From Candidatus Nanosynbacter sp. TM7-087 (GTDB lineage: Bacteria > Patescibacteriota > Saccharimonadia > Saccharimonadales > Saccharimonadaceae): a stretch of DNA of 64,000 nucleotides. Position numbers and translations under genes: made by a program. Positions 51,804 to 60,270 of the stretch are shown here, piece after piece (the first letter of the stretch is position 1; every line of letters begins with the position of its first letter). The stretch spans positions 124,001-188,000 of the forward strand of contig NZ_JAJQJU010000001.1 in the NCBI RefSeq assembly GCF_022828365.1, written 5' to 3'. The notes beneath the pieces are model-generated. The model did no database searches. It was given only the letters and a program-made list of their open reading frames with translations, and had not been told where the DNA came from.

Positions 51804-52467
51804 ACGAGTAAAAGCAATTGTTTTGAGGCGAACGAATTACGCCGAAGCTGACCGAGTTTTGCAATTATTAACCCCAAAAGGTCGACGTAGCGTAATCGCA
51901 AAAGGCGTGCGACGCGAGCGCAGTAAATTGGCGGGCGGAATCGAATTATTCGCGATTTGCGACGTGGTTATTCGTTCTGGTCGGGGCGATTTGGGGCTAT
52001 TAACTTCCGCTCGATTATCGGCTTTTTATCGGCATATTTTGGAAGATTACGATCGGATGCAGTTTGCTTATTCGGTAATGAAATTGGTTTCTGCGGCGAG
52101 TGAAAATATTGACGAACCAGAATGGTATTATGTGCTGAGTCAAGTTTTGGAGCAATTGAATAATCCTGCAATAAACCAAAAATTGATTGAAACGTGGTTT
52201 TATTTGCAATACGCGAGTTTGCTGGGTGATGAATTGAATCTTCGCACAGATGTGACGACAGCACCGTTGCTCTCTGATAAAAAATATATGTATGACAATG
52301 CAGAGAAAGGCTTGAGATTGGCGGAGCAGGGCGATTTGGGCGCAGACGCTATCAAATTGTTAAGGTTAATCCAGGCCAAGCCTCTGGCAAACGTGGCGCA
52401 AATTGGCGGAATAACTGAGGTTATAAACGATTGTTGGCTGACCGCCAGACAGCACGCCGCGGTGTAA
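51787..52467 (+). CDS. recO: DNA repair protein RecO
   Basis: 226 residues. The N-terminal OB-fold has 'KAIVLRRTNYAEADRVLQLLTPKGRRSVIAKGVRR' in pattern, typical of RecO, and the C-terminal half is helical. The zinc cysteines found in some RecO proteins are absent. With RecF in this window it supports a RecFOR gap-repair path. It is the last gene of the kinase operon. Confidence 0.9.
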   Translation: MTGQSERVKAIVLRRTNYAEADRVLQLLTPKGRRSVIAKGVRRERSKLAGGIELFAICDVVIRSGRGDLGLLTSARLSAFYRHILEDYDRMQFAYSVMKLVSAASENIDEPEWYYVLSQVLEQLNNPAINQKLIETWFYLQYASLLGDELNLRTDVTTAPLLSDKKYMYDNAEKGLRLAEQGDLGADAIKLLRLIQAKPLANVAQIGGITEVINDCWLTARQHAAV

Positions 52468-52484
52468 AATTGCTCGTAAAATGG

Positions 52485-52542
52485 TATAATTTAGGAAATA
52501 ATGTGAATCGCCATGTTGCCAACATGGAGAAAGGTTTTTTCA
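52485..52542 (+). promoter_or_regulatory. glyS promoter and leader: start-stop codon pair and hairpin
   Basis: Extended -10 TGGTATAAT ends at 52490. Ten bases later comes ATG-TGA (52501-52506), an immediate start-stop. A perfect 7-bp hairpin CCATGTT-GCC-AACATGG (52511-52527) hides an in-frame ATG at 52513 and overlaps the first bases of the GGAGAAAGG SD (52526-52534). A six-T run follows. Confidence 0.45.
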
Positions 52543-53886
52543 ATGAGTCAAGCGAAAATGGAAGATATTATTAGCCTGTGTAAGCGTCGAGGTTTTATTT
52601 ATCAGGGTTCTGATGTTTACGGCGGTTTGTCTGGAACGTGGGATTATGGTCCGCTTGGCGTTCAATTGAAGCGCAACATCATGAATTTGTGGTGGCGAAT
52701 GTTTGTTGACGAGCGTGATGATATATATGGCGTCGATGCGGCGATTCTGATGAATCCGAAAGTCTGGAAGGCGAGTGGGCATGTCGATACGTTTGTTGAT
52801 CCATTGTGTGAAGATACGGTTAATCATCGGCGTTATCGTACGGATCATATCCTTAAAGACAATGGGGTTGATGCGGACGGCTTGACGATGGAGCAAATGG
52901 ATGAAGTGATTGCAGAAAAGGGAATTAAAAGCCCAGACGGAAATCTACTGAGTAAATCTCGCACGTTTAATATGATGTTTAAGACGAGCGTCGGCGCCAC
53001 TGAAAGTGAAGACAGCGTTGCATATCTTCGTCCAGAAACCGCTCAGGGAATTTTTACCAATTTTAAGAACGTTGTTGATAGTTTTTATCCAGACTTGCCG
53101 TTTGGAATTGCTCAGCAGGGCAAAGCGTTTCGCAATGAAATTGCGCCGCGAGATTTTGTTTTCCGTTCTCGGGAGTTTGAGCAAATGGAGATTGAGTATT
53201 TTGTCAATCCAGAAAAATGGCAGGAAGCGTTTGATGAATTATTGAAGTCGACGCATGAGTTTTTGGAGGCATTGGGATTAAATCCTGATAATATTCACGA
53301 GTTGGACGTTCCGGCGGAAGACAGGGCGCATTACAGTAAGAAAACGATTGACATTGAATACGATTTTCCAATTGGCAAGGAAGAGTTGATGGGAATTGCG
53401 TATCGGACTGATTTTGACTTGATGAACATTCAGCGTGTCAGCGGCAAGAGTATGGAGTATACAATCAAGGGGACGAATGAAAAGTTTGTGCCGCATGTGA
53501 TTGAGCCGAGTTTTGGTGTTGAGCGGGCGCTGATGGCGGTGTTGTCGAGTGCGTATCGTGAGGACGAACAGAACGGCAGTAAACGTGTTTATCTGGCACT
53601 TCCAGAACATTTGGCGCCGGTTAAATTTGCCGTTTCGCCGCTACTTAAGAATAAGCCAGAATTGGTGGAGAAGGCGCGTGAAATCTACGCCAACCTATCT
53701 AAGAAAAATCCTGGACGTGTTATGTGGGATGACAATGGAAACATCGGTAAGCGCTATCGCCGTCAGGATGAAATTGGTACGCCGCACTGCGTGGTTGTCG
53801 ATTTTCAGACGCTGGATGATGACACTGTTACTGTTCGTGAGCGAGATACGACGGAACAGAGGCGAGTGAAGGTTGAGGAGTTGTAG
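52543..53886 (+). CDS. glyS: Glycyl-tRNA synthetase, alpha2 type
   Basis: 447 residues from ATG 52543 (MSQAKMEDIISLCKRRGFI). The in-frame ATG at 52513 is inside a hairpin and lacks an SD. It is the homodimeric, eukaryote/archaea-like GlyRS, not the bacterial alpha2beta2 form. Motif 2 is 'GIAQQGKAFRNEIAPRDFVFRSREF' in pattern and motif 3 'VIEPSFGVERALMAVL'. Full length. Confidence 0.95.
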   Translation: MSQAKMEDIISLCKRRGFIYQGSDVYGGLSGTWDYGPLGVQLKRNIMNLWWRMFVDERDDIYGVDAAILMNPKVWKASGHVDTFVDPLCEDTVNHRRYRTDHILKDNGVDADGLTMEQMDEVIAEKGIKSPDGNLLSKSRTFNMMFKTSVGATESEDSVAYLRPETAQGIFTNFKNVVDSFYPDLPFGIAQQGKAFRNEIAPRDFVFRSREFEQMEIEYFVNPEKWQEAFDELLKSTHEFLEALGLNPDNIHELDVPAEDRAHYSKKTIDIEYDFPIGKEELMGIAYRTDFDLMNIQRVSGKSMEYTIKGTNEKFVPHVIEPSFGVERALMAVLSSAYREDEQNGSKRVYLALPEHLAPVKFAVSPLLKNKPELVEKAREIYANLSKKNPGRVMWDDNGNIGKRYRRQDEIGTPHCVVVDFQTLDDDTVTVRERDTTEQRRVKVEEL

Positions 53887-53931
53887 ATATTGGACGTGAA
53901 AAAAGCAAATTGGTTTTGAGGAGATAAAAGA

Positions 53932-54549
53932 TTGACAAAAAGTAGACCTGAGTTTGATAAAATCACATCGTTTGATGAGTTTAATCAATACTATTGGTAT
54001 CGTGAAGAACTTTCACAGATATGCAGGTCGCTAGCATTAGAACATAGAGGTACAAAACAAGAACTTAATTATATTATTGAGCAGTACTTTAAGGGTAATT
54101 TAATTAAAAAATCATCAATAAAAAACGAAACAAAGCAAGTTGAAAATATTACTCTATATATGCCATTACTTGAATGTGGGTTTTCCTTTAATACAAAATT
54201 TAGAGAATATTTCTCTGCCGTAACAGGTATTGCACCTTTTAAATTTACTGCTGATATGGCTACTGCTTGGAGAAAAGTAAAAAGTGAAAATGATTTGAGT
54301 TTTACGATTCAAGATATGCTGAAAGTTTATTATGGAAAATCGGATTATGCTAAATATGATAATTCGGTTTGTCAATGGAATCAATTTTTAAAGGATTTCT
54401 GTGCAGACGAAAATAGTCGCAACTATTCGAATAAGTTAAAAGTAGCTGCTATTCTTTGGAAAGAAGTTAGAGATTCAAGAAATGAAAAAATTTATTCAAA
54501 GAATCTTTTGACTGAATATGCAGGAAAAATAAAAGAGTATCACAATTAG
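53932..54549 (+). CDS. SAP-domain protein of probable foreign origin
   Basis: 205 residues from TTG 53932, preceded by GAGGAG. The N-terminal 60 residues are SAP-like ('YREELSQICRSLALEHRGTKQELNYIIEQYFKGN' in pattern). The rest ('ECGFSFNTKFREYFSAVTG', 'YDNSVCQWNQFLKDF') resembles the DUF6434-type C-terminal part of SAP proteins common in Firmicutes. Codons are far more A/T-rich than in neighbours, with many AAA, AAT and TTA. It may bind nucleic acid; function unknown. Recent transfer is inferred from composition. Confidence 0.6.
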   Translation: MTKSRPEFDKITSFDEFNQYYWYREELSQICRSLALEHRGTKQELNYIIEQYFKGNLIKKSSIKNETKQVENITLYMPLLECGFSFNTKFREYFSAVTGIAPFKFTADMATAWRKVKSENDLSFTIQDMLKVYYGKSDYAKYDNSVCQWNQFLKDFCADENSRNYSNKLKVAAILWKEVRDSRNEKIYSKNLLTEYAGKIKEYHN

Positions 54550-54601
54550 GTAATTTAGGTAATTCCTAACTTATTAACACCCAATGAGTAGTTAGTAAAT
54601 G

Positions 54602-54627
54602 GATATTGGAAAGAGATATTGGAAAGA
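54602..54627 (+). repeat. Two perfect 13-bp tandem copies
   Basis: GATATTGGAAAGA occurs at 54602-54614 and again at 54615-54627, in the spacer after the SAP gene. The spacer 54550-54691 also has GGTAATT twice near 54549-54563 and shows no other feature except the Nudix promoter at its end. Confidence 0.7.
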
Positions 54628-54691
54628 CAGAGTATACTGTAGGTGAAATGGTATTAGCTATCTAGCGCTCGGGTGTAGTATAATGACTTTC

Positions 54692-55183
54692 ATGACAAAA
54701 ATCACCAACGGACGTATCATTACACAGAATTTAGATGGAACGGACCATCTGGATTGTCTGTATCGCGTTTCCATAAAAGCTCTGATTTACAACGACGCTG
54801 GGCAGATTTTGGTTGTCAAAGAGGATGGACGGCCGCTTTGGGATCTTCCTGGCGGCGGAATGGATTATGGTGAAACTTTTGAGTCGGCTTTGAAGCGGGA
54901 ATTGTATGAAGAAGTTGGATATAAGGGCAATCTTCGCTATCAGCTTTTTGATGCGTCGGACGAAATTTATATTGAGCGAATTGATGCTAATCAAATTTGT
55001 TTTTCCTGTCGTGTGTGGATGGAAAATTTTGATTTTTCAGCGGGCGTTGATGCAGACGAAGTGATGTTTATTGATCCTGAAGAGTTGCGACTCCAAGAGA
55101 GCGAGTCGGGTGCGCCGCTTCGATATAACGTGCATTTGAAGTGGCAGAAATTGTGTGGCGCAAATAGTTTGCCGACAGAATAG
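54692..55183 (+). CDS. Nudix hydrolase
   Basis: 163 residues from ATG 54692. An in-frame ATG at 54683 lies inside the TATAAT (54679-54684) and is rejected; the box ends 7 bases before 54692. The Nudix box is complete at about 55-77: G-x5-E61-x7-R69-E-L-x-E-E-x-G ('GGMDYGETFESALKRELYEE'). The substrate is not predictable; nucleotide or nucleotide-sugar clean-up is typical. Confidence 0.9.
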   Translation: MTKITNGRIITQNLDGTDHLDCLYRVSIKALIYNDAGQILVVKEDGRPLWDLPGGGMDYGETFESALKRELYEEVGYKGNLRYQLFDASDEIYIERIDANQICFSCRVWMENFDFSAGVDADEVMFIDPEELRLQESESGAPLRYNVHLKWQKLCGANSLPTE

Positions 55184-55185
55184 TA

Positions 55186-55214
55186 TTGACTTTTTCCATA
55201 AAATAGTATAGAAT
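55186..55214 (+). promoter_or_regulatory. Consensus promoter of the 205-residue unknown gene
   Basis: TTGACT at 55186-55191, 17-base spacer, TAGAAT at 55209-55214. It ends 7 bases before the ATG at 55222: a full sigma70-type promoter with a leaderless mRNA. Confidence 0.65.
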
Positions 55215-55221
55215 ATAACGC

Positions 55222-55839
55222 ATGGAAAAAAGTACAGGCGGCGTATCTTTTGGTATTAGATTTATTGACTCTGGTGATGGCTCAGAGAATTATTCCTCTG
55301 TTGAAAGTCGGCGCTTGATTGGAATCTATGATGGCGATTGGTCTTTGGAAGAAGATGGGACGGTGAATGCGTCCATGGTGTTTGCCAGAAGAGTGGGTGA
55401 TATTCGTAGTCATGAGGATTTAATAGAAAAGGTTCGTGGAATTGGTGAGAATATGGCGCGAGTGTCTATTTCAGAGTGTCTGGGAGTTGAAGATGAGGTG
55501 AAGGTAAGTGGCTGGCTATTAGCTGATCCTATGTCGCATAGTGGAATTTCTTTCTTGCGCAAAGTAATACCAACCGAGCTTGTTGTTCCTGATTTCATTG
55601 AGAATAACCCTGACGACGATCAGAAGCTAGAGATCGTCAGGCTTGCTTTGCGCGTCGGAGCTGTGGCTTTGCATTGTGCAGGATTGTCATTAGAAGAGCT
55701 TAAGGAATCGCCTACTGAGAGTTTCTCTCCGGATAAAGTGGATGAGCTTGTTTCTCGTTTCCATGGCAATGTGGATTTTGGTAGCAAGTGGAGAGAGTAT
55801 AAGAAAATAGCCAAAGATTTAACGTATGATGAAAACTGA
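55222..55839 (+). CDS. Unknown acidic protein
   Basis: 205 residues, no membrane segment. It begins with beta-rich 'STGGVSFGIRFIDSGDG' and has alternating strands and helices later. No motif recognised. It overlaps the next unknown gene by 14 bases, and both share the strong leaderless promoter, so they are one small operon. Likely lineage-specific. Confidence 0.5.
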   Translation: MEKSTGGVSFGIRFIDSGDGSENYSSVESRRLIGIYDGDWSLEEDGTVNASMVFARRVGDIRSHEDLIEKVRGIGENMARVSISECLGVEDEVKVSGWLLADPMSHSGISFLRKVIPTELVVPDFIENNPDDDQKLEIVRLALRVGAVALHCAGLSLEELKESPTESFSPDKVDELVSRFHGNVDFGSKWREYKKIAKDLTYDEN

Positions 55840-56311
55840 TAATTACGGCGCCAGGGTTAAAATCGAGAATATTATGGAGGGCGAAGTCGACGAGGATTTG
55901 TTATTTGCTTTATTGACTAGATTAGTTGTTAAGGACGAGGTTCTCGATATGGATGTAATGTTGGCTAGTCGCTGTCGTGAGTATTCGGGACATATCATGT
56001 TAGCAGAGAAGCGCCTTCCTGGTCGGTCTACGTTCATACAATCGCCATTTCAGTTTCCGTATGGTAAAACTGAGCTGCGAAGCTGGCGGGATGGGCGGGG
56101 TGTACATTCTGTTGGAGGGATAAGAGGAGGATTCAGGAAGAATGCTTATTTTTCTTCAGATAATGCGGAATATCTCATAAAGCGAGTGGCTGCCGTGGCT
56201 GTTGGGCTTTGCTTGGAAACGCCTTTACGGGAGCTGGATTCTGTCAAGGAATTTTCAGCCGAGGAGCTGGCAGAAGCTTGGCCGAGGCTTAGATACGGAA
56301 TTTACATTTAA
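55826..56311 (+). CDS. Unknown protein, partner of the upstream gene
   Basis: 161 residues from ATG 55826 (a second ATG follows directly). The middle is rich in Arg/Gly ('SWRDGRGVHSVGGIRGGFRKN') and could bind nucleic acid. Near the C-terminus 'DNAEYLIKRVAAVAVGLCLETPLREL' resembles in pattern 'VRLALRVGAVALHCAGLSLEEL' of the upstream protein, so the two may be distant paralogues. No known family. Confidence 0.45.
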   Translation: MMKTDNYGARVKIENIMEGEVDEDLLFALLTRLVVKDEVLDMDVMLASRCREYSGHIMLAEKRLPGRSTFIQSPFQFPYGKTELRSWRDGRGVHSVGGIRGGFRKNAYFSSDNAEYLIKRVAAVAVGLCLETPLRELDSVKEFSAEELAEAWPRLRYGIYI

Positions 56312-56335
56312 TATTGCCATTGCTATAATAACCAT

Positions 56336-57004
56336 ATGCATATTATTCTTGGTGGGACGAGTGGGCTTGGTTTGGAAATGGCGAAGCAGCTACGGAAACG
56401 TGGCGAGCGTGTGTTGGTGCTGGGAAAGACTCATAATCCGCAAAAACACGGCGAGGGTTTTCCTCTGGATGTTTATTATTCAGATCAAGTGGAGTCGGCG
56501 TCGGCGCGAATTGAGCAGATTTTAAACGGCGATGATATTGATCAATTTGTGTGGGCGGCTGGATATGGCTGGCGCGGCAATTTTGAAGATCAGCCGAGTG
56601 TTCGCAGTATGGCGGAAGTTAATTTTTCGGGCGCGTTGCCGCTGGTCCAATGGGCTTGGCGTAAGATGTCAACGCAGAATCGCAAGTCTGTACTGACAAT
56701 TATCGGGTCGACAAGTAGCGTTAAAGCGCGCCCGGATGAAGCTGTGTACGTTGCCACGAAGCACGCTCAAGCGGGTTTGGCGCGAAGTTTGGGAATGCAG
56801 GCAGATGAGCAAAAACTTCCAGTTAAAGTTGCACTATTTTTGCCTGGTGCTATGAAAACTCCGTTTTGGAATGGGCGCGATCTTCCGGCTGATTATATGT
56901 TTTTCAACGATCCAGCAAAAATTGCTACTCATATTATTAACGCGATTGATTGTCAGCAGCAGCCCTTTTTGGAATGGGCGTTGCCAAAAGGTACGTTGGT
57001 TTAG
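56336..57004 (+). CDS. Short-chain dehydrogenase/reductase family protein
   Basis: 222 residues. NAD(P)-binding GGTSGLG at 6-12, 'WAAGYG', 'IIGSTSS' with the catalytic Ser, and YVATK with Tyr/Lys. The substrate is unknown. TATAAT (56324-56329, TGC before it) ends 6 bases before the ATG. The following gene's promoter starts right after the stop. Confidence 0.85.
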   Translation: MHIILGGTSGLGLEMAKQLRKRGERVLVLGKTHNPQKHGEGFPLDVYYSDQVESASARIEQILNGDDIDQFVWAAGYGWRGNFEDQPSVRSMAEVNFSGALPLVQWAWRKMSTQNRKSVLTIIGSTSSVKARPDEAVYVATKHAQAGLARSLGMQADEQKLPVKVALFLPGAMKTPFWNGRDLPADYMFFNDPAKIATHIINAIDCQQQPFLEWALPKGTLV

Positions 57005-57030
57005 AGCTTATTAAGTGCTATAATTCAGGC

Positions 57031-58047
57031 ATGACGGATAGTTCGAATAATGATTATTTTGGGGTAAAAGTTGTAGTTATTGGTGGCGGAACGGGAAGTT
57101 TCACGCTGCTTTCTGGATTGAAAAAATATACACACAGCATTACAGCGTTGGTCAATATGGTTGACGATGGCGGCTCAACTGGCGTGTTGCGCGATGAATT
57201 GGGCGTGTTGCCGGCGGGCGACGTCAGGCAATGCCTGGTGGCGTTAAGCACTTCGCCGAAAGTTCGCGATTTGTTCAATTACCGGTTCGGCGAGGGCAGT
57301 ATGAAAGGTCACGCGTTTGGCAATTTATTCATGGCGGCGCTGGAAAAGATGACAGGAAGTTTTGCTGATGCGGTGGAATTGGCTAGCGAAGTTTTGGGCG
57401 TCAATGGCCGAGTTTATCCGATTACTCTGGACGATACAACGATGTCGATTAAACTGAAGGACGGCACAGTGGTTGATGGTCAACACGCGGCTGAGTCGCT
57501 AAAGATTCCGCGCGGCGAGCGTCCGTGGCTAGAGCTTAAACCGCCAGCTACGATTAACCCGCGAGCCCGTCAAGCGATTTTGGATGCCGATTTGGTGGTG
57601 ATTGCGCCGGGGCTTTTATATGGTAGTTTGGCGCCAGCGCTGTTGGTTCGAGGCGTTACTCGAGCGCTTGCTGAAACGAAGGCGAAGAAAGTCTATGTCT
57701 GCAATTTGGTTACTAAGCCAACGCAAACTGATGGATTTACCGTGGCGGATTTTGCGGATGAAATTGAGCGATTTTCAGGGGTGAATATGGATTATGTGCT
57801 TTACAATAACCATCGCCCGCCAGAGGAATTGATAAAGAAATATGCTCACGACGGCGAATATTTGGTCGAGTGGGATAAGGAATTGCTGAAGAAAAAGCAT
57901 TATTATGCGTCGGGCAAGCGTTTGATTGCTGATGACGTATGGGTCAACACGAACTCCAGTAGCGATCCGTTAGCGGCTCAGCGCAGCTTGATTCGTCACG
58001 ATGCCGACAGGGTAGCGCGCGAATTGATGCGGATTTATTTTGCGTAG
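57031..58047 (+). CDS. YvcK/CofD-like (gluconeogenesis factor) family protein
   Basis: 338 residues from ATG 57031. TATAAT (57019-57024, TGC before it) ends 6 bases before it. A longer frame would overlap the SDR gene and is rejected. 'VVIGGGTGSFTLLSGLKKYTHSITALVNMVDDGGSTG' in pattern is the YvcK signature, along with 'GDVRQCLVALS' and 'NLVTKPTQTDGF'. YvcK binds UDP-sugars and supports cell shape and wall synthesis in Firmicutes and mycobacteria. The usual whiA/rapZ neighbours are absent. Confidence 0.9.
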   Translation: MTDSSNNDYFGVKVVVIGGGTGSFTLLSGLKKYTHSITALVNMVDDGGSTGVLRDELGVLPAGDVRQCLVALSTSPKVRDLFNYRFGEGSMKGHAFGNLFMAALEKMTGSFADAVELASEVLGVNGRVYPITLDDTTMSIKLKDGTVVDGQHAAESLKIPRGERPWLELKPPATINPRARQAILDADLVVIAPGLLYGSLAPALLVRGVTRALAETKAKKVYVCNLVTKPTQTDGFTVADFADEIERFSGVNMDYVLYNNHRPPEELIKKYAHDGEYLVEWDKELLKKKHYYASGKRLIADDVWVNTNSSSDPLAAQRSLIRHDADRVARELMRIYFA

Positions 58048-58111
58048 ACAGCCACTATCGTCTAGCTATTGCAAAAATTTATAGTTTGTGATATAATTTA
58101 CAAGCTATATT

Positions 58112-59797
58112 ATGAAAAGTAAAGAATCATTAGACAATATCACCAATCTTCAAAATCAAGGCGAAGTTGACTTTTCTCTTGAAAGGAGAGAATTGGTCAT
58201 GGGATTGGTGGAGACATTTAGCGGAGATCACTTAACTCCGTCGCGTAAACTGGCTGCAGAGATTATTATCGGGATGCCGGAAGGTTTAAGTGATAGGCGA
58301 CGCATTGATTATATTACAAGGTCGCTAGATGGCGCCTCTGAAGAGATTAGCAAGGATACTGTTATAGGTATAGTTGAGGATTATAAGGTCTTACAAGAGG
58401 CTTTTTCGTCGTACATGGAAGATATTGATGAGGGTTCGCTAGCAGGAAAAGCGCTAAAGCTTAAGGACAATCAAATGATTCCTGACGATTTAGATGTGGA
58501 CGGTGACGATCAGGGTAAGAGTCCATGGGCTGAAAATCCGTCAATTCCAGCACCGCATCTTGATAACTTGATAAAGATATTCTCAACAAAAGGCGAGGGG
58601 GCTGAGGGCGTAGGTCTAGAAACTGCAATGATTGCTGGAGCTATAACCTTATCTAACTTAAAAATCGCCCCTTATCATAGCGCGTTCGCGTATAAATGTG
58701 CAGTGTTTGCTGAAAATTTCTTAATTCCGGTGTGTAGTATTATTGGGCTAGATAACTTGGAATCTGAGCTAAAAGATGAAATTGGTGTTATGACGGGTCG
58801 TAATATTGGTGATGCTTTATATCGCAAAGATGCCTTGAGTAATGATATCGATTCGATCATGAATGAGGTGGACAGGGTTGTGTCGTTGCATTTTGGTAGC
58901 AGGTATTCGACCGATCCTACACGATTTGATTTTGCTATGGGTAACTTTAATGGTGTGTTCTCTGAGTTGCTAGGGGAGTCAGATCTGAAGCCTGCTGTAA
59001 ATACCAATTCCTCGCATAGCACATTTTTTGGATCTGGTACTGTAAAAACCCCTAATGGGGCAGAATTGGAAGTAAGGGCTCGAGGTAAAGGTCGCGGCTC
59101 GTATTGTAAAAAATTACTGCAGACCATAGGTTATTATGATAAACGTTCTCAACCTCTGAAAGATTCGGGAGAATTCCATCCGATCGACTTATATGGTATG
59201 ACGGTAATTTGTCAAGACAACGAGCAATTAGCTGATGCCTATGCTGATGCTGTGATTAAAGCTGTTAATGGCGGTAAGATTACTCCATATCCAGCTCCAG
59301 GACGGAAAAGCGAGTGTTTTGTTATTAAGGGTTCTTCGGATTTCCAGGAGAAGATCCGCCAGAAAATTATCGATAAGATACCAGGCGTTGATATGAAAAT
59401 GTTCAGTTTTAAGGATAGTGGTAGCGGATTTACTGATGCGAAGATTACGGGATTCTATGAAACTGACGATGGAAGAATTCCGTATGCGCCGTTTGAGATG
59501 CAGTTTTCTACGCCAGATGCTCGTCTGGTGGCTCGTACTGGTAAAAAGGCGGCACACTTTTTCTTTAAGCTGCGGAAAATTTACGGCGATTTGGTCAATA
59601 TGAGTGATGAAACAGCAGAGAAGATAATTGATATTTGGCAGCGTAAGCAAGACTTCTTTACAAACTGTGCTGATGGGGAGAAGGAATCTCATTTAACAAA
59701 ACAAAGTCGTGATCGCGTTAGTGAATTTTATAAAGTCTATAATAAGATGAACAGTACGTCTCGTAAGATAGCCAGGCGAGCTATAATTAGTGTATAA
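58112..59797 (+). CDS. Divergent RelA/SpoT-like nucleotide synthetase-domain protein
   Basis: 561 residues. The region 320-490 carries synthetase-like residues. R324-x-K326-x3-S330-x3-K334 has the same spacing as the ATP/GTP-binding residues of RelA/SpoT synthetase. D359 in DLYGMTVI corresponds to the catalytic Asp. E462-x-Q464 in PFEMQFST matches the E-x-Q strand, and KKAAHFFFK (His482, Lys486) matches AAHW-x-YK. A gap of 12 extra residues separates K334 and D359. The N-terminal 300 residues are helical, with no clear HD hydrolase motif. A (p)ppGpp-type alarmone synthetase is likely. TATAAT (58092-58097) lies 14 bases upstream of the ATG. Confidence 0.65.
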   Translation: MKSKESLDNITNLQNQGEVDFSLERRELVMGLVETFSGDHLTPSRKLAAEIIIGMPEGLSDRRRIDYITRSLDGASEEISKDTVIGIVEDYKVLQEAFSSYMEDIDEGSLAGKALKLKDNQMIPDDLDVDGDDQGKSPWAENPSIPAPHLDNLIKIFSTKGEGAEGVGLETAMIAGAITLSNLKIAPYHSAFAYKCAVFAENFLIPVCSIIGLDNLESELKDEIGVMTGRNIGDALYRKDALSNDIDSIMNEVDRVVSLHFGSRYSTDPTRFDFAMGNFNGVFSELLGESDLKPAVNTNSSHSTFFGSGTVKTPNGAELEVRARGKGRGSYCKKLLQTIGYYDKRSQPLKDSGEFHPIDLYGMTVICQDNEQLADAYADAVIKAVNGGKITPYPAPGRKSECFVIKGSSDFQEKIRQKIIDKIPGVDMKMFSFKDSGSGFTDAKITGFYETDDGRIPYAPFEMQFSTPDARLVARTGKKAAHFFFKLRKIYGDLVNMSDETAEKIIDIWQRKQDFFTNCADGEKESHLTKQSRDRVSEFYKVYNKMNSTSRKIARRAIISV

Positions 59798-59805
59798 TCA
59801 TACTA

Positions 59806-60231
59806 ATGACAACTTACTATACTGACGGCTCTGCTTCACCAAATCCTGGTCCGGGGGGTTTTGCGGTTATTCGCGATCTTCAACCGTGGATTTTGGGCTC
59901 AGAGGACGGTGAGACGACGAATATTCGCATGGAAGGCAAGGCTTTAATCGCAGCACTGAAAGATGCTGACGGTGCGCCGTGTGTGATTTATTCTGATAGT
60001 GAGTTTTGGATTAACGTGGTTACCAAGTGGGCGCCGGGTTGGGAAAAGCGCGGCTGGACGAAAAAAGGCGGCGATATTAAAAATCTGGATATTGTACGAG
60101 AATTGTACGAATTATATTCAAATTCGCAGGCGGATCTCCGTTGGGTGCGCGGCCATGAAGGCGATGAAGGGAATGAATTAGCTGATGAATGGGCCAATCG
60201 GGCGCGTGAAGGCGAAAGATTGACAAAATAA
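59806..60231 (+). CDS. rnhA: Ribonuclease HI
   Basis: 141 residues. 'YYTDGSASPNPGPGGFAVI' holds the first catalytic Asp (Asp7), Glu43 follows in 'RMEGKALIAAL', Asp64 in 'VIYSDSEFWI', and the last acid is in 'RGHEGDEGNELADEWA'. It removes RNA from RNA-DNA hybrids. TATAAT (59793-59798) ends 7 bases before the ATG. Confidence 0.94.
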   Translation: MTTYYTDGSASPNPGPGGFAVIRDLQPWILGSEDGETTNIRMEGKALIAALKDADGAPCVIYSDSEFWINVVTKWAPGWEKRGWTKKGGDIKNLDIVRELYELYSNSQADLRWVRGHEGDEGNELADEWANRAREGERLTK

Positions 60232-60270
60232 CAGCTAGCGACATCTGATAAAAATTGCTATACTAGAAAA

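Noticed and set aside
58045-58064. TAGAC/GTCTA hairpin at the end of the YvcK gene as a terminator
   Set aside because: No T-run follows the stem.
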